Source: Welwitschia mirabilis (taxonomy: Eukaryota; Gnetophyta; Gnetopsida; Welwitschiales). Taken from it: a stretch of 59,496 bases of DNA. The notes below the pieces were generated by a model. It was not told where the DNA came from and did no database searches. It saw only the letters and a program-made list of their open reading frames with translations. A program made the position numbers and the translations under genes. This document shows, piece by piece, positions 42,541-52,845 of this stretch (its first letter is position 1; each line of letters begins with the position of its first letter). The stretch is from positions 89,212,977-89,272,472 of the forward strand of contig JBOZIK010000001.1 of assembly GCA_051453625.1 (NCBI GenBank), given 5' to 3'.

Positions 42541-43390
42541 ATTAAGAGCGTATTTGTCATATTCAAACTTACCTTATTTTATTTTACTTGGTATAGTAAG
42601 AAAATTCAACATCTACTGTCCATTGCAGCTAAACTAGTAGTTGGGATACCCTTGACTTTAAGTAAATTGTTGGGTGCTTGATATACACCAAAACATGGAC
42701 TTTAAGAGGTGCTAATGGGTATTCTCTACTCACAAAAAACAACATTATCCTTTTCTAAAAAAGAGAAAGAGAAAAAAATTGCAAGAAAGAAAGAAAAATT
42801 TAAGACTATCATCTTTTTTGCTATTTGCTATAGATTTGAGACTATCATCTTTGTCACAATCTACTATAAATTAATTGCAAGTTAACAAATCAATCTTTGT
42901 CTAAATAATATCATATTAGGGAAATGGCCCACTAAGATTCCTCTAAGATGGCAAGATTTTTACTGTTTTTCTATTTCTTCAAGCCTTAACATTGCTCATT
43001 TAGAAGAATATTGTTAATAAAATAAAAAGCAGTTATTACAGTGGAAAGGGTAGATTTTTGCCATAAGTAAAATGATTATCAACAAGCACATTCTTTTTAT
43101 CAATCTATTTTTTACATTTCGATCTTCACCATTGTTAGGTTTTACATCATAAAGGTCAAATAATTCTTTTATACTTTCTTTAGGATATCAAATCTTAGAA
43201 GTGTGTATTACATGACTAAAGACAAAGGCATCCAAAAATGATTTCAAAACGTAGTTAGGTCAAGGTAGAAATTTTTCATGAGGGGATTCTAGAAACAGGG
43301 TTATTATAACTTTTCACAGAATAACAGATGTCATGAAGAAGGATTTGATGGCTAATAAGATTTACGATAATGAGAAGATTAAGGATTACA
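42541..43390. other. Unassigned AT-rich sequence
   Basis: Nothing recognisable until a gag-like zinc knuckle near 43400. Confidence 0.5.
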
Positions 43391-44085
43391 ATGTTTTGTT
43401 TGTAAAGGTTTCAAACATGGAGTTCTAGATTTTCATATGTTGAAGAAGATAATTATTTATGATTAAAAGGAATAAAAAGTTTTAGGGATTTCACATGGGG
43501 ATGCTTGAAGAAAATAAAGAAATTAAAGGTATACAATGATGAAGATACATCAAATTTAATTATCTATCATAATTTATTATAAAAGAAATAGAAATTAAAT
43601 ATTAACAATAAGGAATATGGATGATAAAGATAATATATTTGATATTATTATTGATAATGCTAACATTAGTAATCTGATTTTGAAATATATGATTAAATTT
43701 GAATACTTTTTCACATACAAATCCTTTGAGGTTTTATTGTTATAAAAGGTATAGCATGTCACAAGTAAAAGGTAATTAAAAGTTAATTTCTACGGGTACA
43801 ACAGTGCTTTAATGACTTTGTGGATGTGAGTTTAATTCTAGAAGATATCATTAACAAACGTCCTCCCCTACGGGAAAAAAAAAGAAGGCTAATTTTAAAA
43901 TTAGTGGCTTTCATTGTGTTGTTTAAGATGTTCTTCATATGAATGTAGCACATGTTTTAATGGATATACCTTGGATCTCTAATAGCATTTGTCAACATGA
44001 TGGTTATTTAAATATTTTTTTATTATTCATTCAAAAGATGTAAAAAATTACTTTGAGCTTAACTCTCTAGGAATAAGTTAACAAG
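43391..44085 (+). pseudogene. Decayed Ty3-gypsy gag zinc knuckle and protease
   Basis: Near 43398-43445 the frame reads QCFVCKGFKHGVLDFH, a C-x2-C-x4-H-x4-C nucleocapsid knuckle whose last Cys has become Phe. After a stretch with GTTTAATTC-like words, 43917-44075 reads DVLHMNVAHVLMDIPW and then HDGYLN with KITLSL, matching the chromovirus-type protease end (DVxxMDxCHxLLGRPW, HDGxxNxY, KIxLxPL). Order and spacing fit gag then protease. No LTR was found nearby. Confidence 0.6.
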
Positions 44086-46379
44086 GACTAATGACTTATG
44101 CTTCTTATAGGAAAATAAGTGTTTATAGGAAATCAAAGATGAAGGATTTGGTTTAAGTATTCTCATTAAGCCTACCTCCTATAATAGAAGAAAGTGAGAA
44201 CAACTTCCATTGAGATGTAAAATATTCTAAATTCTCTCAAAGAGATTTTTATTGATGAGCTTTCTTCAAAGTTAATTCAAGAAACAACTGTTGCATATTA
44301 GATCATTTAAATATTAGGAGTAAAGCTACTAAATAAATCATTGCATTGAATTACACATGCAAAAAATGAATTAGTAAGAGATGGCAAGGATTGACTAATA
44401 CATAGAAAAAACAAAATATATTGCCAATACATTAAGTCATAAGAATTATTTTTTGTTTGTTAATTTGATTTTTCATTTAGATTTATCATTTATAAGACAT
44501 GAATTAGATAATATTGATATAGGATTAATGTGACATGATGTTAAAAATTGTTTGGCTGAGTTATTAGGTAAATAATAGTTTTTTAAAGATGAACTAATAG
44601 TTTAAGATATTACATTAGATATTTGTAAAGGTATTATGACATTGAACTTGATCTCAGGAAAAAATTAGGAACGTTTAGAAACACATTATGCTTTTAATGA
44701 TCAAACCTTATTATTTTTTTTTTAGGAATGTAAATGTTGAAAAATTATACTACACTCACTATGATCATTAGTTTTCTTACTTGAATGAAAACCCATGGGT
44801 AATCCTTGCAAACATAAGGGCTGCAGGTTTGGAAAATAAATAAATAAATTACTAAAAAGTATTATTGTTTATCTAGTGTATGCGAAAATTTAAGAAATAA
44901 TATAATAGTTATTAGAGAGTGAAGGGTGGTCTTTTAATAGTAAGTTTGTATATGTTACTGCTTTCACATCTATCTAAGTCATGAAATAATATTTGTATGA
45001 ATTTTGTGGTCATTTCTAATTACAAGTTTCAAGATAGATCTTATATCATTCATTTTTTCAAGGAAATTATTCATTCTTATTATTTATCTCTACTGTTTTT
45101 AACATGTAGTGAAGTTTGTATCTCATTTTCAACTAATTTGTGAAATATTTTAATTAGTAAACTTTATATATCTATAATGTATCATTAACAAATAGATGGT
45201 TAGATAGATGTTGTAAATTGTAGCATAATAATCTTATTGATATGTTACCAAGGTTAAGATCCTAAGTAGCTGGAGAAGAACTATTACATACAGAGTTTAA
45301 CCACATATAAGATGCAATTAATAATGACACACATTTGAGGTAGATATGTTATTAATTTTCTATCATATATGCCAAATATTTTTACTAGAATTGAGAGGTC
45401 ATCAAGATTTAAGAAGAATTATACATAATAGATAGTATATTTATGTTAATTATCTATTAAGAAATTAGAAGGGAGTAATGATTAACATAAGTCGTATTAT
45501 GATAATAGAAGAAAGGTAATAAATTTCAAGTTAGACAGCTTGTAGTAATTAATAACTTTTAAAATAATTCTAAACCATGTATAGTAAAGATTAAAGAACT
45601 TAAAGATTGATCCACTAAAGAGTAGTAAGGATATTTCAACTATGTTTACATTATATGAATACTTAAAAGAATAGATATTTTTAGCTCTTTTAATCTTGTT
45701 GCTATTTCATTATACTATGATGACACATTAAGTATTATAGATGTAAAATATGAATTAAAGATGTTATTTTAGAAAACAAAGAATATTTTTGTCAAAATAC
45801 TTAGCAAAGGCTAGAAATACTCATAAGAATAACTATAGTAAATTTTTTGTTAAATTTTCTAATAAAGATGATGTTTATAAATAATGGTTATAGAAAAAGT
45901 GTTGATTCCCAATGTGAAGTAAAATCTCTAATTTCAAGTAACAATTAGAATTTTTATTTTAAAAGTTATAAGAAAATCCTCTTAGTGAATTATAGTTTCT
46001 TTAATTTTTTCTTAAACATGTAGATGACATGATAATTAAGTGATTTTGGCATGGTTTAATATGTTGATTAATAATCACTTTTAACAAATGTATCGTTCAT
46101 ATTCAAGATCCTAAACTTTATTCTAATGTGATGTTCTAATTGCCCTGAGAAGTTGAAAATATGAAAATACAATTTCAATAAAAATCACTAGCATGACTAG
46201 TCCATAGCCCATATATTTCCAAATTTTATAGTAATTTATTAGATCTACATTGTGTTAGAGATATTTAAAATATTTTAAAAAATAAATAAACATGTTGGAA
46301 ATTAAATCATAATTGATTCTTGATTAGATGAATCAAACCATAAAAACATAAAAGGTAATAAATCCCTAGTTTTCAAGAG
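44086..46379. other. Decayed pol or inserted repeats, unassigned
   Basis: Expected to hold the N-terminal RT if 43391-47850 were one element, but at 2.3 kb it is longer than needed and only a weak KNELVRDGKDWLI-like word near 44370 resembles the RT entry. An ACACTCAC-type dispersed repeat occurs at 44755-44830. Probably contains insertions or a junction between two elements. Confidence 0.45.
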
Positions 46380-47270
46380 ATAGTATAAATTAGTCTACTT
46401 TACTAAAACATAGAGAGAGATGTTTCAAGGAGAGCTAGATTTGATCCTTTTCTTTGTTTTCCACAAAAACAACTTTCCAAGGAATAATGCATCCCAAATG
46501 TAATACTTTTACTACCTTCTAACATTACCTCATAATTATTTTTCTAATATGATTAAAAATCTTTATTAAAGTCTTTGGGGAAGATTTTTGTATCTTTAGA
46601 AAAATATTTAAATATTATCTTAATTATCTTAATCCTTATTTGCACATTGTGAAGAGAAACATATTATTCCTAATTATAAAAATGTAATTTCATGTTTAAT
46701 AAGAGTATTGTTTTACATCACATAATGTCTAGAAATGGGATGCAAATGGACTATATAAAGATTCAACTTAGTATTCATCTTCACACTCTAATATGCATTA
46801 AAGATGTTAAATATTATCTTGAACATGTTGGGTATTTTCTAAATTATTTAGGAGCTTTTCAAAAAATTTCAAGACTCTATATAATACTCTTATTAAGGAT
46901 GCACATTTTGAATTCAGTTTAAATGTGAAACTACATTTGAAATTCTGAAATATCTTCTTACTTCTACTCTACTTATAACATGCTACTTTCTTACTTCCTT
47001 TTGAATTTATTTATGACACTAATGATTATGTTGTAGAAACTAGATCATAAAAAGTGAAAGATCAAAAACCTTGTGATATTTATTGTATAAATAAATTCTT
47101 ATAAGGTCCTCAAACACACTCACTTAAAAAGAGTTTTTAGCCATAGTTCTTGCCTTGGAAAAACTTAAATCTTATCCTATAGATTTACAACTTAGTTTTA
47201 TTGATCATTCTACTATTAAGTATCTCAATATAAAAAGGTTTTAAAAGCCTTATCTTGTACACCTTTCTTC
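46380..47270 (+). pseudogene. Athila/Tat-like Ty3-gypsy RT (C-terminal) and RNase H
   Basis: Frames read STKTTFQGIMHPKCN (family: NAPATFQRCM), KVFGEDFCIF (family: EVFMDDFSVY, so catalytic MDD is GED at about 46577-46585), NILFLI and SHNVSRNGMQMDYIKIQLSI (family: GHxxSxxGIEVDxAKIxxI). The open stretch 46692-46922 continues IKDVKYYLEHVGYFLNYLGA and FQKISRLYIILL, the RT connection. RNase H follows: KCETTFEILKYLLTSTLLI, DQKPCDIYCINKF and LEKLKSYPIDLQLSFIDHST-like sequence near 47160-47210. This lineage differs from the chromoviruses G1/G2. Confidence 0.8.
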
Positions 47271-47850
47271 TAGTATTTTCATTAAGCCTTTTGATGTATG
47301 AGGTATAAATATTATTTCCTTCTTTTTTTAATTTTTTTTATATTCTTATTTATGTTGACTATGTTACTAAATTGTTTGAATATTTTCAAGCCAGAATTAA
47401 TGATGATAGAGTGGTTATTAGATTTTTAAAAGCTTATATTTTATCTTGATTTGATCATGCTAAAGTGTTTATTAGTAAGATACCCATTTTTTGCAATTCA
47501 ATCTTAAATAAGCATATGAAGAGTTATGGCATTCTACATCAAGGTGCAACTTTTTATCATTCATAAATCAGTGGTTAAATAGAAGTTACCAATTGTGAGT
47601 TGAAGAGAATTTTGCAAAAAAAAAAATATTAATCTTAATGAGAAATATCAGTTACTTTGCATTAATTATGCTCTTTGGGCCTATGAAACCATCCATAAAT
47701 CCTTCACTAAAAGTTTCTTCATAATATTATTTTTAGAAAAACATTTTCACTTCTTATAGGAAGAGAACATAAAGTTTTAGAATCATTAAATAGCTTAACC
47801 AATACCTTAATGTAGCCTTAGAATTTAGGAATCTTAACCTTAATAAACTT
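47271..47850 (+). pseudogene. Athila/Tat-like integrase core
   Basis: Starts with the same TTCTTCT...CATTAAGCCTTTTGATG sequence as the fragment at 7180. Reads FDV-GI, then near 47470-47600 KIPIFCNSILNKHMKSYGIL, HQGATFYHS and IEVTNCELKRILQKK, matching SDxGTHFCNxxFExLLxKYGV, [26 protein letters not shown]. RNase H appears to run directly into the core: the integrase zinc-finger part is deleted. The loss may be a family feature or a local deletion. Confidence 0.78.
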
Positions 47851-48174
47851 GAAAAGATAAGAAATGGAGCCTACCAAAATCATGATATTTAAAAATATAC
47901 AATAAAAAGAAAAAAAATACCATGATGCTGATATCCTTAGAAAATTCTTTAATCATAGTGATTATGTTTTATTTCATAAATCATGTATGCATTTATTTGC
48001 TAATAATTTGATGATAAACGTTATCAATACATAATTTTGCATTCTTCTTCAAAGGATTTACAACTTCATTAGCATTTTTGAAAGTTTTAAGTTAGATCCC
48101 TAATGTAAGAATCTGTTAGATTTTAATAAAACTTCTACTTTAAGATATAATCTAGCTAACATAAAACTAGAAAT
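47851..48174. other. Unassigned AT-rich sequence
   Basis: Could be the end of the integrase region. No domain readable. Confidence 0.45.
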
Positions 48175-48695
48175 TCTTAATATTAAAGTAATATTTGCTT
48201 TATTTACATATGCTTCAATACTACTAGCTATGAACATGTCGTCTATATGCATTATGATATATATAGACTCTCCTCCATTAAATTATATAAACAACATGAC
48301 ATTTACATCTTGATAATCACATAACCTAAATATAATCATGTCAACTAAATTGTAATTTTTGTGTATCATGCTCTTAAATTATGTTATAGCTCATACAATG
48401 GCTTTATTATTCTACACATCTCTTATCCCTTATCTTTTACTTTCAAACCCTTAGGTTTCATTATGTACATGTATTTTTTCAAATATTCAGTTAGAAAGGG
48501 AGTTTTTATGTCTAATGAGTGTAATTTCTATCCCTTTTGAGCAATTAAAGCAATTATTACTCTGATGATAATCCATTTTACTATTGATGTAAAGACTTTC
48601 TTATAATCTAATAATTTCTTCTAATATATGCTTACAACAATAAGCTAGTCTTTGTATTTTTCAAGGTATTATCTACATTGTGTTTCATATGGAAT
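48175..48695 (-). pseudogene. Ty1-Copia reverse transcriptase fragment (minus strand)
   Basis: The minus-strand frame reads WIIIRVIIALIAQKG, KLHSLDIKTPFLTEYLKKYM with YIMKPKGLKVKDKG, CRIIKPLYEL, and MHIDDMFIAS. These are the Copia RT landmarks TIRxxLALAAQKGW, xxHQLDVKSAFLxGxLxEEVYM, QPxGF, CxLKKALYGLKQ and YVDDLLL. HIDD at about 48238-48249 stands for the catalytic YVDD. Stops occur at former Trp and Gln codons. Opposite orientation to the Athila/Tat fragment beside it. Confidence 0.82.
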
Positions 48696-49136
48696 ATTCA
48701 TTTATTGAGAATTATTACATAACCTAACCAAAGATCAACTAATTCCCAAGTTCCAATTTCTACTAGTGCATCACATGTTTTTTTCCTTGCTTATATCTAA
48801 CGACCATGTTATGTGTTACCTTTGGAAGAGAATGATTGATTATTAAATAAATGTGTATTTTATTCTTTTCCTTTTTAACGTCATGAATATCTTGCCTAGC
48901 AGATTTTAACTAAGTATGTTGTTTTCTTCTGTAGGGATTATTAGCATTCTTGCTAGGACAATTTAATGAATTACTTCCAAATCATGTTTATACATGCTAG
49001 GTACACAATATTACTTAATTTCTCTCTATTGAATATTTAATAAACATTTTAACTAAAAGAAATTAAAGAATTTAAAATGTTAGGCATATCTTCATTTTCA
49101 ACTACTAGATACTAAGAATATAATTAAAATGGATAA
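48696..49136 (-). other. Probable Copia integrase-RT linker remnant, unresolved
   Basis: Lies upstream of the RT on the minus strand and before the duplicated primer site. Too short to contain gag and integrase, so if RT and the LTR at 49244 belong to one element, most of its internal region has been deleted. Confidence 0.35.
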
Positions 49137-49243
49137 TGTAACATCCTCATTTTCACACTTAGGAACTTCATGTAGCTTTGATACCAAATTGTAACATCCT
49201 CGTTTTTGCATGTAGAAACTTCATGTATCTCTGATACCAAATT
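49137..49243 (-). repeat. Tandem duplication (53/54 bp) containing a primer binding site
   Basis: Two units, 49137-49189 and 49190-49243, each TGTAACATCCTC...AACTTCATGTA then TTGATACCAAA or CTGATACCAAAT. On the minus strand each carries TTTGGTATCAAAG or TTTGGTATCAGAG, the tRNA-Met primer site, followed by TACATGAAGTT. A second copy of the LTR-end-like TGTAAC word begins each unit. Confidence 0.85.
49228..49239 (-). other. Primer binding site (minus strand)
   Basis: TGGTATCAGAGA on the minus strand matches TGGTATCAGAGC in 11 of 12 positions. It lies 4 bases after the LTR-terminal TTACA at 49244, the normal spacing. Least decayed PBS in the window. Confidence 0.75.
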
Positions 49244-49862
49244 GTAACCTCCTTGTTTTTAGTCCAAAACTATGAATGTTACCTAATGCGATTTTTGCAA
49301 TGTTTCTCATCACAATTATGTACCAGATTAAAATTTTATCATGCTCTAAAACATAACTTAATCTAATAATAAAATTTTATTATAAGGAGGCAATTAAGCA
49401 TGATAATAACATGTTGAAGCATAAGTTAAGTCATAAATAGCTTCAAAGGGTAACATGATAATTTCAATGTTTACATATCATGTATAGAAGAATTTACAAT
49501 CATAGTATTCTTTCATAGGTTATAACCACAAGTACATAAAGCATGAAATAGTAGTAAAGTATTATAATCCATCAACAACAAGCTCTTCTTTCTCAATAAC
49601 TAAAATCCCTGTCAGTATCTCAACTTGAAAATATAATATGGTATGAGAATTGTGAAATCATCATAATCTCCAGTATGGTCTTGGACAAGACTTAGGTGGA
49701 AAAGGTAAGTTTCAAGGATAAGGAAGGATTTCCCAAGCAAATCGATATATGACCAAGTCAAATCGAGAATGCAATGCCAACAATTCAAGATGTACTTTCA
49801 ATATTTCAAGTGCATTTCAAAATATGTTCAAATAACAATTGCAATTTATCTACTTGCAATCA

Positions 49863-50045
49863 TCCAAAGGGGGCCTCATATGCTCCCTTTACTCTCTAGA
49901 GATAATTTGTAATAACTTGCATGCATAATATCCAAAGGGGACCTCATCTACTTCCATTACTCTCTGGAGATAATTTGTAATAACTTGCATGCATAATATC
50001 TAGAAGGGGGTCTCATCTACTCCCATTACTCTCTAGAGGTAAATT
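49863..50045 (-). repeat. 68-bp tandem repeat within the LTR (~2.6 units)
   Basis: Units start TCCAAAGGGGGCCTCAT (49863), TCCAAAGGGGACCTCAT (49931) and TCTAGAAGGGGGTCTCAT (49999), each with CATTACTCTCTRGAG and the first two with TAATTTGTAATAACTTGCAT. They are highly similar, so the duplication is recent relative to the surrounding decay. Confidence 0.9.
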
Positions 50046-50482
50046 CCTAAGTAGACCAGTGTGTATCAATACAAATCAACAAGGTCACTAACTCGAAATA
50101 TTATGGAAAAGGTTAAGATAGAGAAATCTTAAACAAAACATGATGTATAGAATTTATAATCTTTCGATAGTAAATGAAATAAACAAGCTTCCAAGGAATG
50201 CAAAATATGGCAATAGAATAAATGTAATAAATAGACATGAACATTCACGATTAAATGAGGTTCGTAAACCATTTAAGGATAAAATGAAGAATGATGAAAC
50301 CATATAAGAATTGAATGGAGGCCATAAACCATACAAGAAATTTTATTATTCCATGAACCATACCCAAATAAATATGAAGATTTGAAGACTCTGAAGTTCC
50401 AAGCTATAAGATTTCAAGGCTTTATACAAGCTCCAAGATTAAGATGGTAAGATTCAATAGTCTAAACTAGAAGAAAAGTGTT

Positions 50483-50492
50483 CTATTTATAG
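50483..50492 (-). promoter_or_regulatory. LTR TATA box (minus strand)
   Basis: CTATAAATAG followed by AACACTTTTCTTC on the minus strand, about 1.24 kb before the LTR end. Typical plant TATA context. Confidence 0.6.
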
Positions 50493-50544
50493 TAGAAAGT
50501 GTAGGATAATAAAAAGATAATGTAAGAGACTAGTAGAGGTATAG

Positions 50545-50660
50545 GAAGTGATATGGTGGAAGTGGTGGAGGTGGTGGGAGTAGTGGAAGAGATGTAGTGA
50601 AAGTAGTGGAAGGGGTGGAAGTTTTTTGTGGAAGTGGTGGGGCATGTGGAAGTGGTGGAA
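50545..50660 (+). repeat. GGTGGAAGT purine-rich minisatellite
   Basis: Imperfect repeats of GTGGAAGTGGTGGAG and GTGGAAGTGGTGG, strongly G/purine-biased on the plus strand. On the minus strand it creates a proline/leucine-rich frame that is a by-product of the repeat. Confidence 0.85.
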
Positions 50661-50760
50661 ATTCTATAACCCTTAGAAAGCCATTGTAATAATAATAATG
50701 CTCCACATGTAAATTAAAATAATTCTCATAACTAGTAATTTCTAAAACCACTTAATAACT

Positions 50761-51459
50761 ATTTTCCATAAATAAAATAAATTAGCCATAAAAATTAAAT
50801 CACTAAAATTTTCAGTAAGGCAATATTTAAAAAATGCAAAGAATTATTGCATAAAGTTTTCTGAATAAAAATTGCACCACTGAGAAAATTAAAATAAATA
50901 CATACATAAATTTAACTAGCTTATGACATTAAAAATTATATACAAAGTTCTCAAACCTTGAAAATCTGGACATGAAAGATAACCCCTAATTAAATATAAT
51001 GTTAAATCTAGACTTTAGCATCATCATAGATGAAAATCCTTTAGGTACTATGATTTCCAAAGAAATTTTTCAACAAAAATTGAATCAAAGTAGAAAAGTG
51101 AAATAGAATCAAAATAATATATTTGGGAAAATTGTAAAGATTTTTTGTACTTAAAGCAAACAAGATGATACAAGTATAAATTAGAAATATGAAATTCAAC
51201 CTTAACTTTGTTCCCTAGTAATATTAGTATTCTTTTTTATTAAATGTTACATTTGAATCATGGTCTGCCTAGGGGAATAAAGGACTTATAAGTCCATAAC
51301 TCCACTATGACTTTAGCTTAAATAGAAAGTTTCTTTCATATGAAGGAAGATCATTTCTGGGTAAAATGCCAAGATGATGCAATGAAAGTTCTCTAGAAAA
51401 GTAGCATTTCCATGTGACTCCTTTTCAAAATGGTTTTTTACATTTTTTCTTTAGAAATC
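50761..51459. other. Unassigned AT-rich sequence
   Basis: May include the outer part of the minus-strand LTR. Nothing else recognisable. Confidence 0.45.
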
Positions 51460-51894
51460 TTGAAGAGATATTAGTAGTACTTTTTGATGGTTCATATTTA
51501 TTTAGAAAAAGGGGTTTGACTCTTACATAATGAAAGCCTTTTATTTCTTACTAAAAGAAGGTATTTAAAGAAATTCCTTATTATATTTAACTATGGAATT
51601 CTCACCCTTAAATTTAAACTAAAGTTTATTTAAATAAATTATTAAAAAACTAAAAAGATTCATCAATTAGATAAATTAATAGAAACTCAAATTAGAATGG
51701 TTATGATTCACATGTGTGTTTATGTGAACCCTATAAATTTTTTGTTTAAGAGATTGTTCTTAAAGAATAAGTGGAGAGAATTGATTTTGAATCTTGAGCT
51801 TGAAAATATTCCTTTTTCTTATGCTCATTTTGAATTGGAAGACCATTTTTCAAATGCTTGTAGATTCATTAGAAAAGTTTCTTCTATTGATTAA
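51460..51894 (+). pseudogene. LINE ORF1-like fragment (DUF4283/zf-CCHC_4)
   Basis: Upstream sequence near 51490 reads GSYLFRKRGLTL (family: GPYFFxxRGLxLxxW). The open stretch 51697-51894 reads MVMIHMCVYVNPIN, then LNLELENIPFSYAHFELEDH with FSNAC. This follows the plant ORF1 layout ARICVEIDxxxPLP, LxYExIPFRCxxCxxxGHxxxxC, with two zinc ligands replaced. These proteins bind RNA in plant L1-type LINEs. No intact frame spans the region. Confidence 0.65.
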
Positions 51895-52845
51895 AAAACA
51901 TCAAACTTAAAGTGAAAATTAGTAAAAGTAAAAAACAAAAGAATAATGGAAAAATGAATTAACTAAGATGTATTTTTACAACCAAGAAATTTTTAATGAA
52001 AAACATTTTTGAGGTTCTTTCTAAAGGAATCTGAAAGAGAAGAAAATAAAAATCAAGAGGGTATCATATAGAATAACGATAATAATGAATACAAAATGAT
52101 AGAGAAAAAGGGCCTAAAGACAACAACAATGGATCTAAATATAATGAAGACAAAGATAATAAGTGCACTAGCATCGCATCTAGGGATAATGAGCATACCA
52201 TTACCACAGATAATGAGCATACTATTTCTATGTCTATTGATAAATGAATATCAAAATCTAAAAAAAGTTGATAAAAATTATATAATAGTGGAAAATTTGT
52301 TTATAATAGAAACTAAAAAAGGTGTCAATGTTGGTTTGATAATTTGTTCATTACTAATAAAAGAGATATTGAGACAATTATCAAATATGATAGTGAAATC
52401 CATCTTAAAGGCTATTATGGTGTATTTATACAATTATCATCTAAAACTTATCCACAATACTTAGATATACTTAAAAAGATAATTGCATGAACCTATAAAC
52501 ATTTTCATTTTTATTACTCCACTAATTAAGATATCTCTAATCAATTTCCCCTTGTTAATTTCCTCCTCTTTCACTTCTTAGTTTTTCTAATTCTATAGAT
52601 TGAAGTATGTCTCATTAATTTACCCTTTTTAAGAGATGTCTTATTATTTTCTTCCTTTTGATTCCTTTTTGTTCCCCTTATTTTCCTTCTTTATGGCTTT
52701 TGATGTTTGATTTTATATCCAACAATTTACTATTGGTGTTATTTTCATGTTATATACAAGTTACCATTTCTAGGGGAAATATTAAAAAAGAATTAGCATT
52801 TATTTTAAGATTTTTCAACAAAATTCTTTGAAAATTGAATTCTTT
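51895..52845. other. AT-rich region between two LINE fragments
   Basis: Contains an open 122-codon plus-strand stretch (52096-52464) that is low-complexity Ile/Leu/Asn/Lys and matches no family; it is probably chance in AT-rich DNA or the decayed linker after ORF1. Confidence 0.4.

Larger units (their letters stand above)
49244..50760 (-). repeat. Minus-strand LTR (partial boundaries)
   Basis: On the minus strand it ends in GGTTACA before the PBS. It contains a TATA box (CTATAAATAG, 50483-50492), then a transcribed-leader-like stretch rich in CTTGGAGCTTG and CTTGGAACTTC words, as in the R/U5 parts of the other LTRs, and two tandem arrays. The outer (5') end was not found; 50760 is a working limit after the purine-rich array. 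Confidence 0.6.

Noticed and set aside
43770-43875. Second SINE or tRNA-like sequence (GAGTTTAATTCTAG and a trailing A run)
   Set aside because: The B-box-like word and A-rich tail are suggestive, but no A box or target duplication could be paired with them.
50530-50751. Proline-rich minus-strand frame (PPLPHAPPLPQK and so on)
   Set aside because: It is the complement of the GGTGGAAGT minisatellite inside an LTR; repeat translation, no conserved domain.
52096-52464. 122-codon plus-strand frame
   Set aside because: Ile/Leu/Lys/Asn-rich, no motif, in AT-rich decayed LINE surroundings. Length is unremarkable for a region where TAA happens to be sparse.
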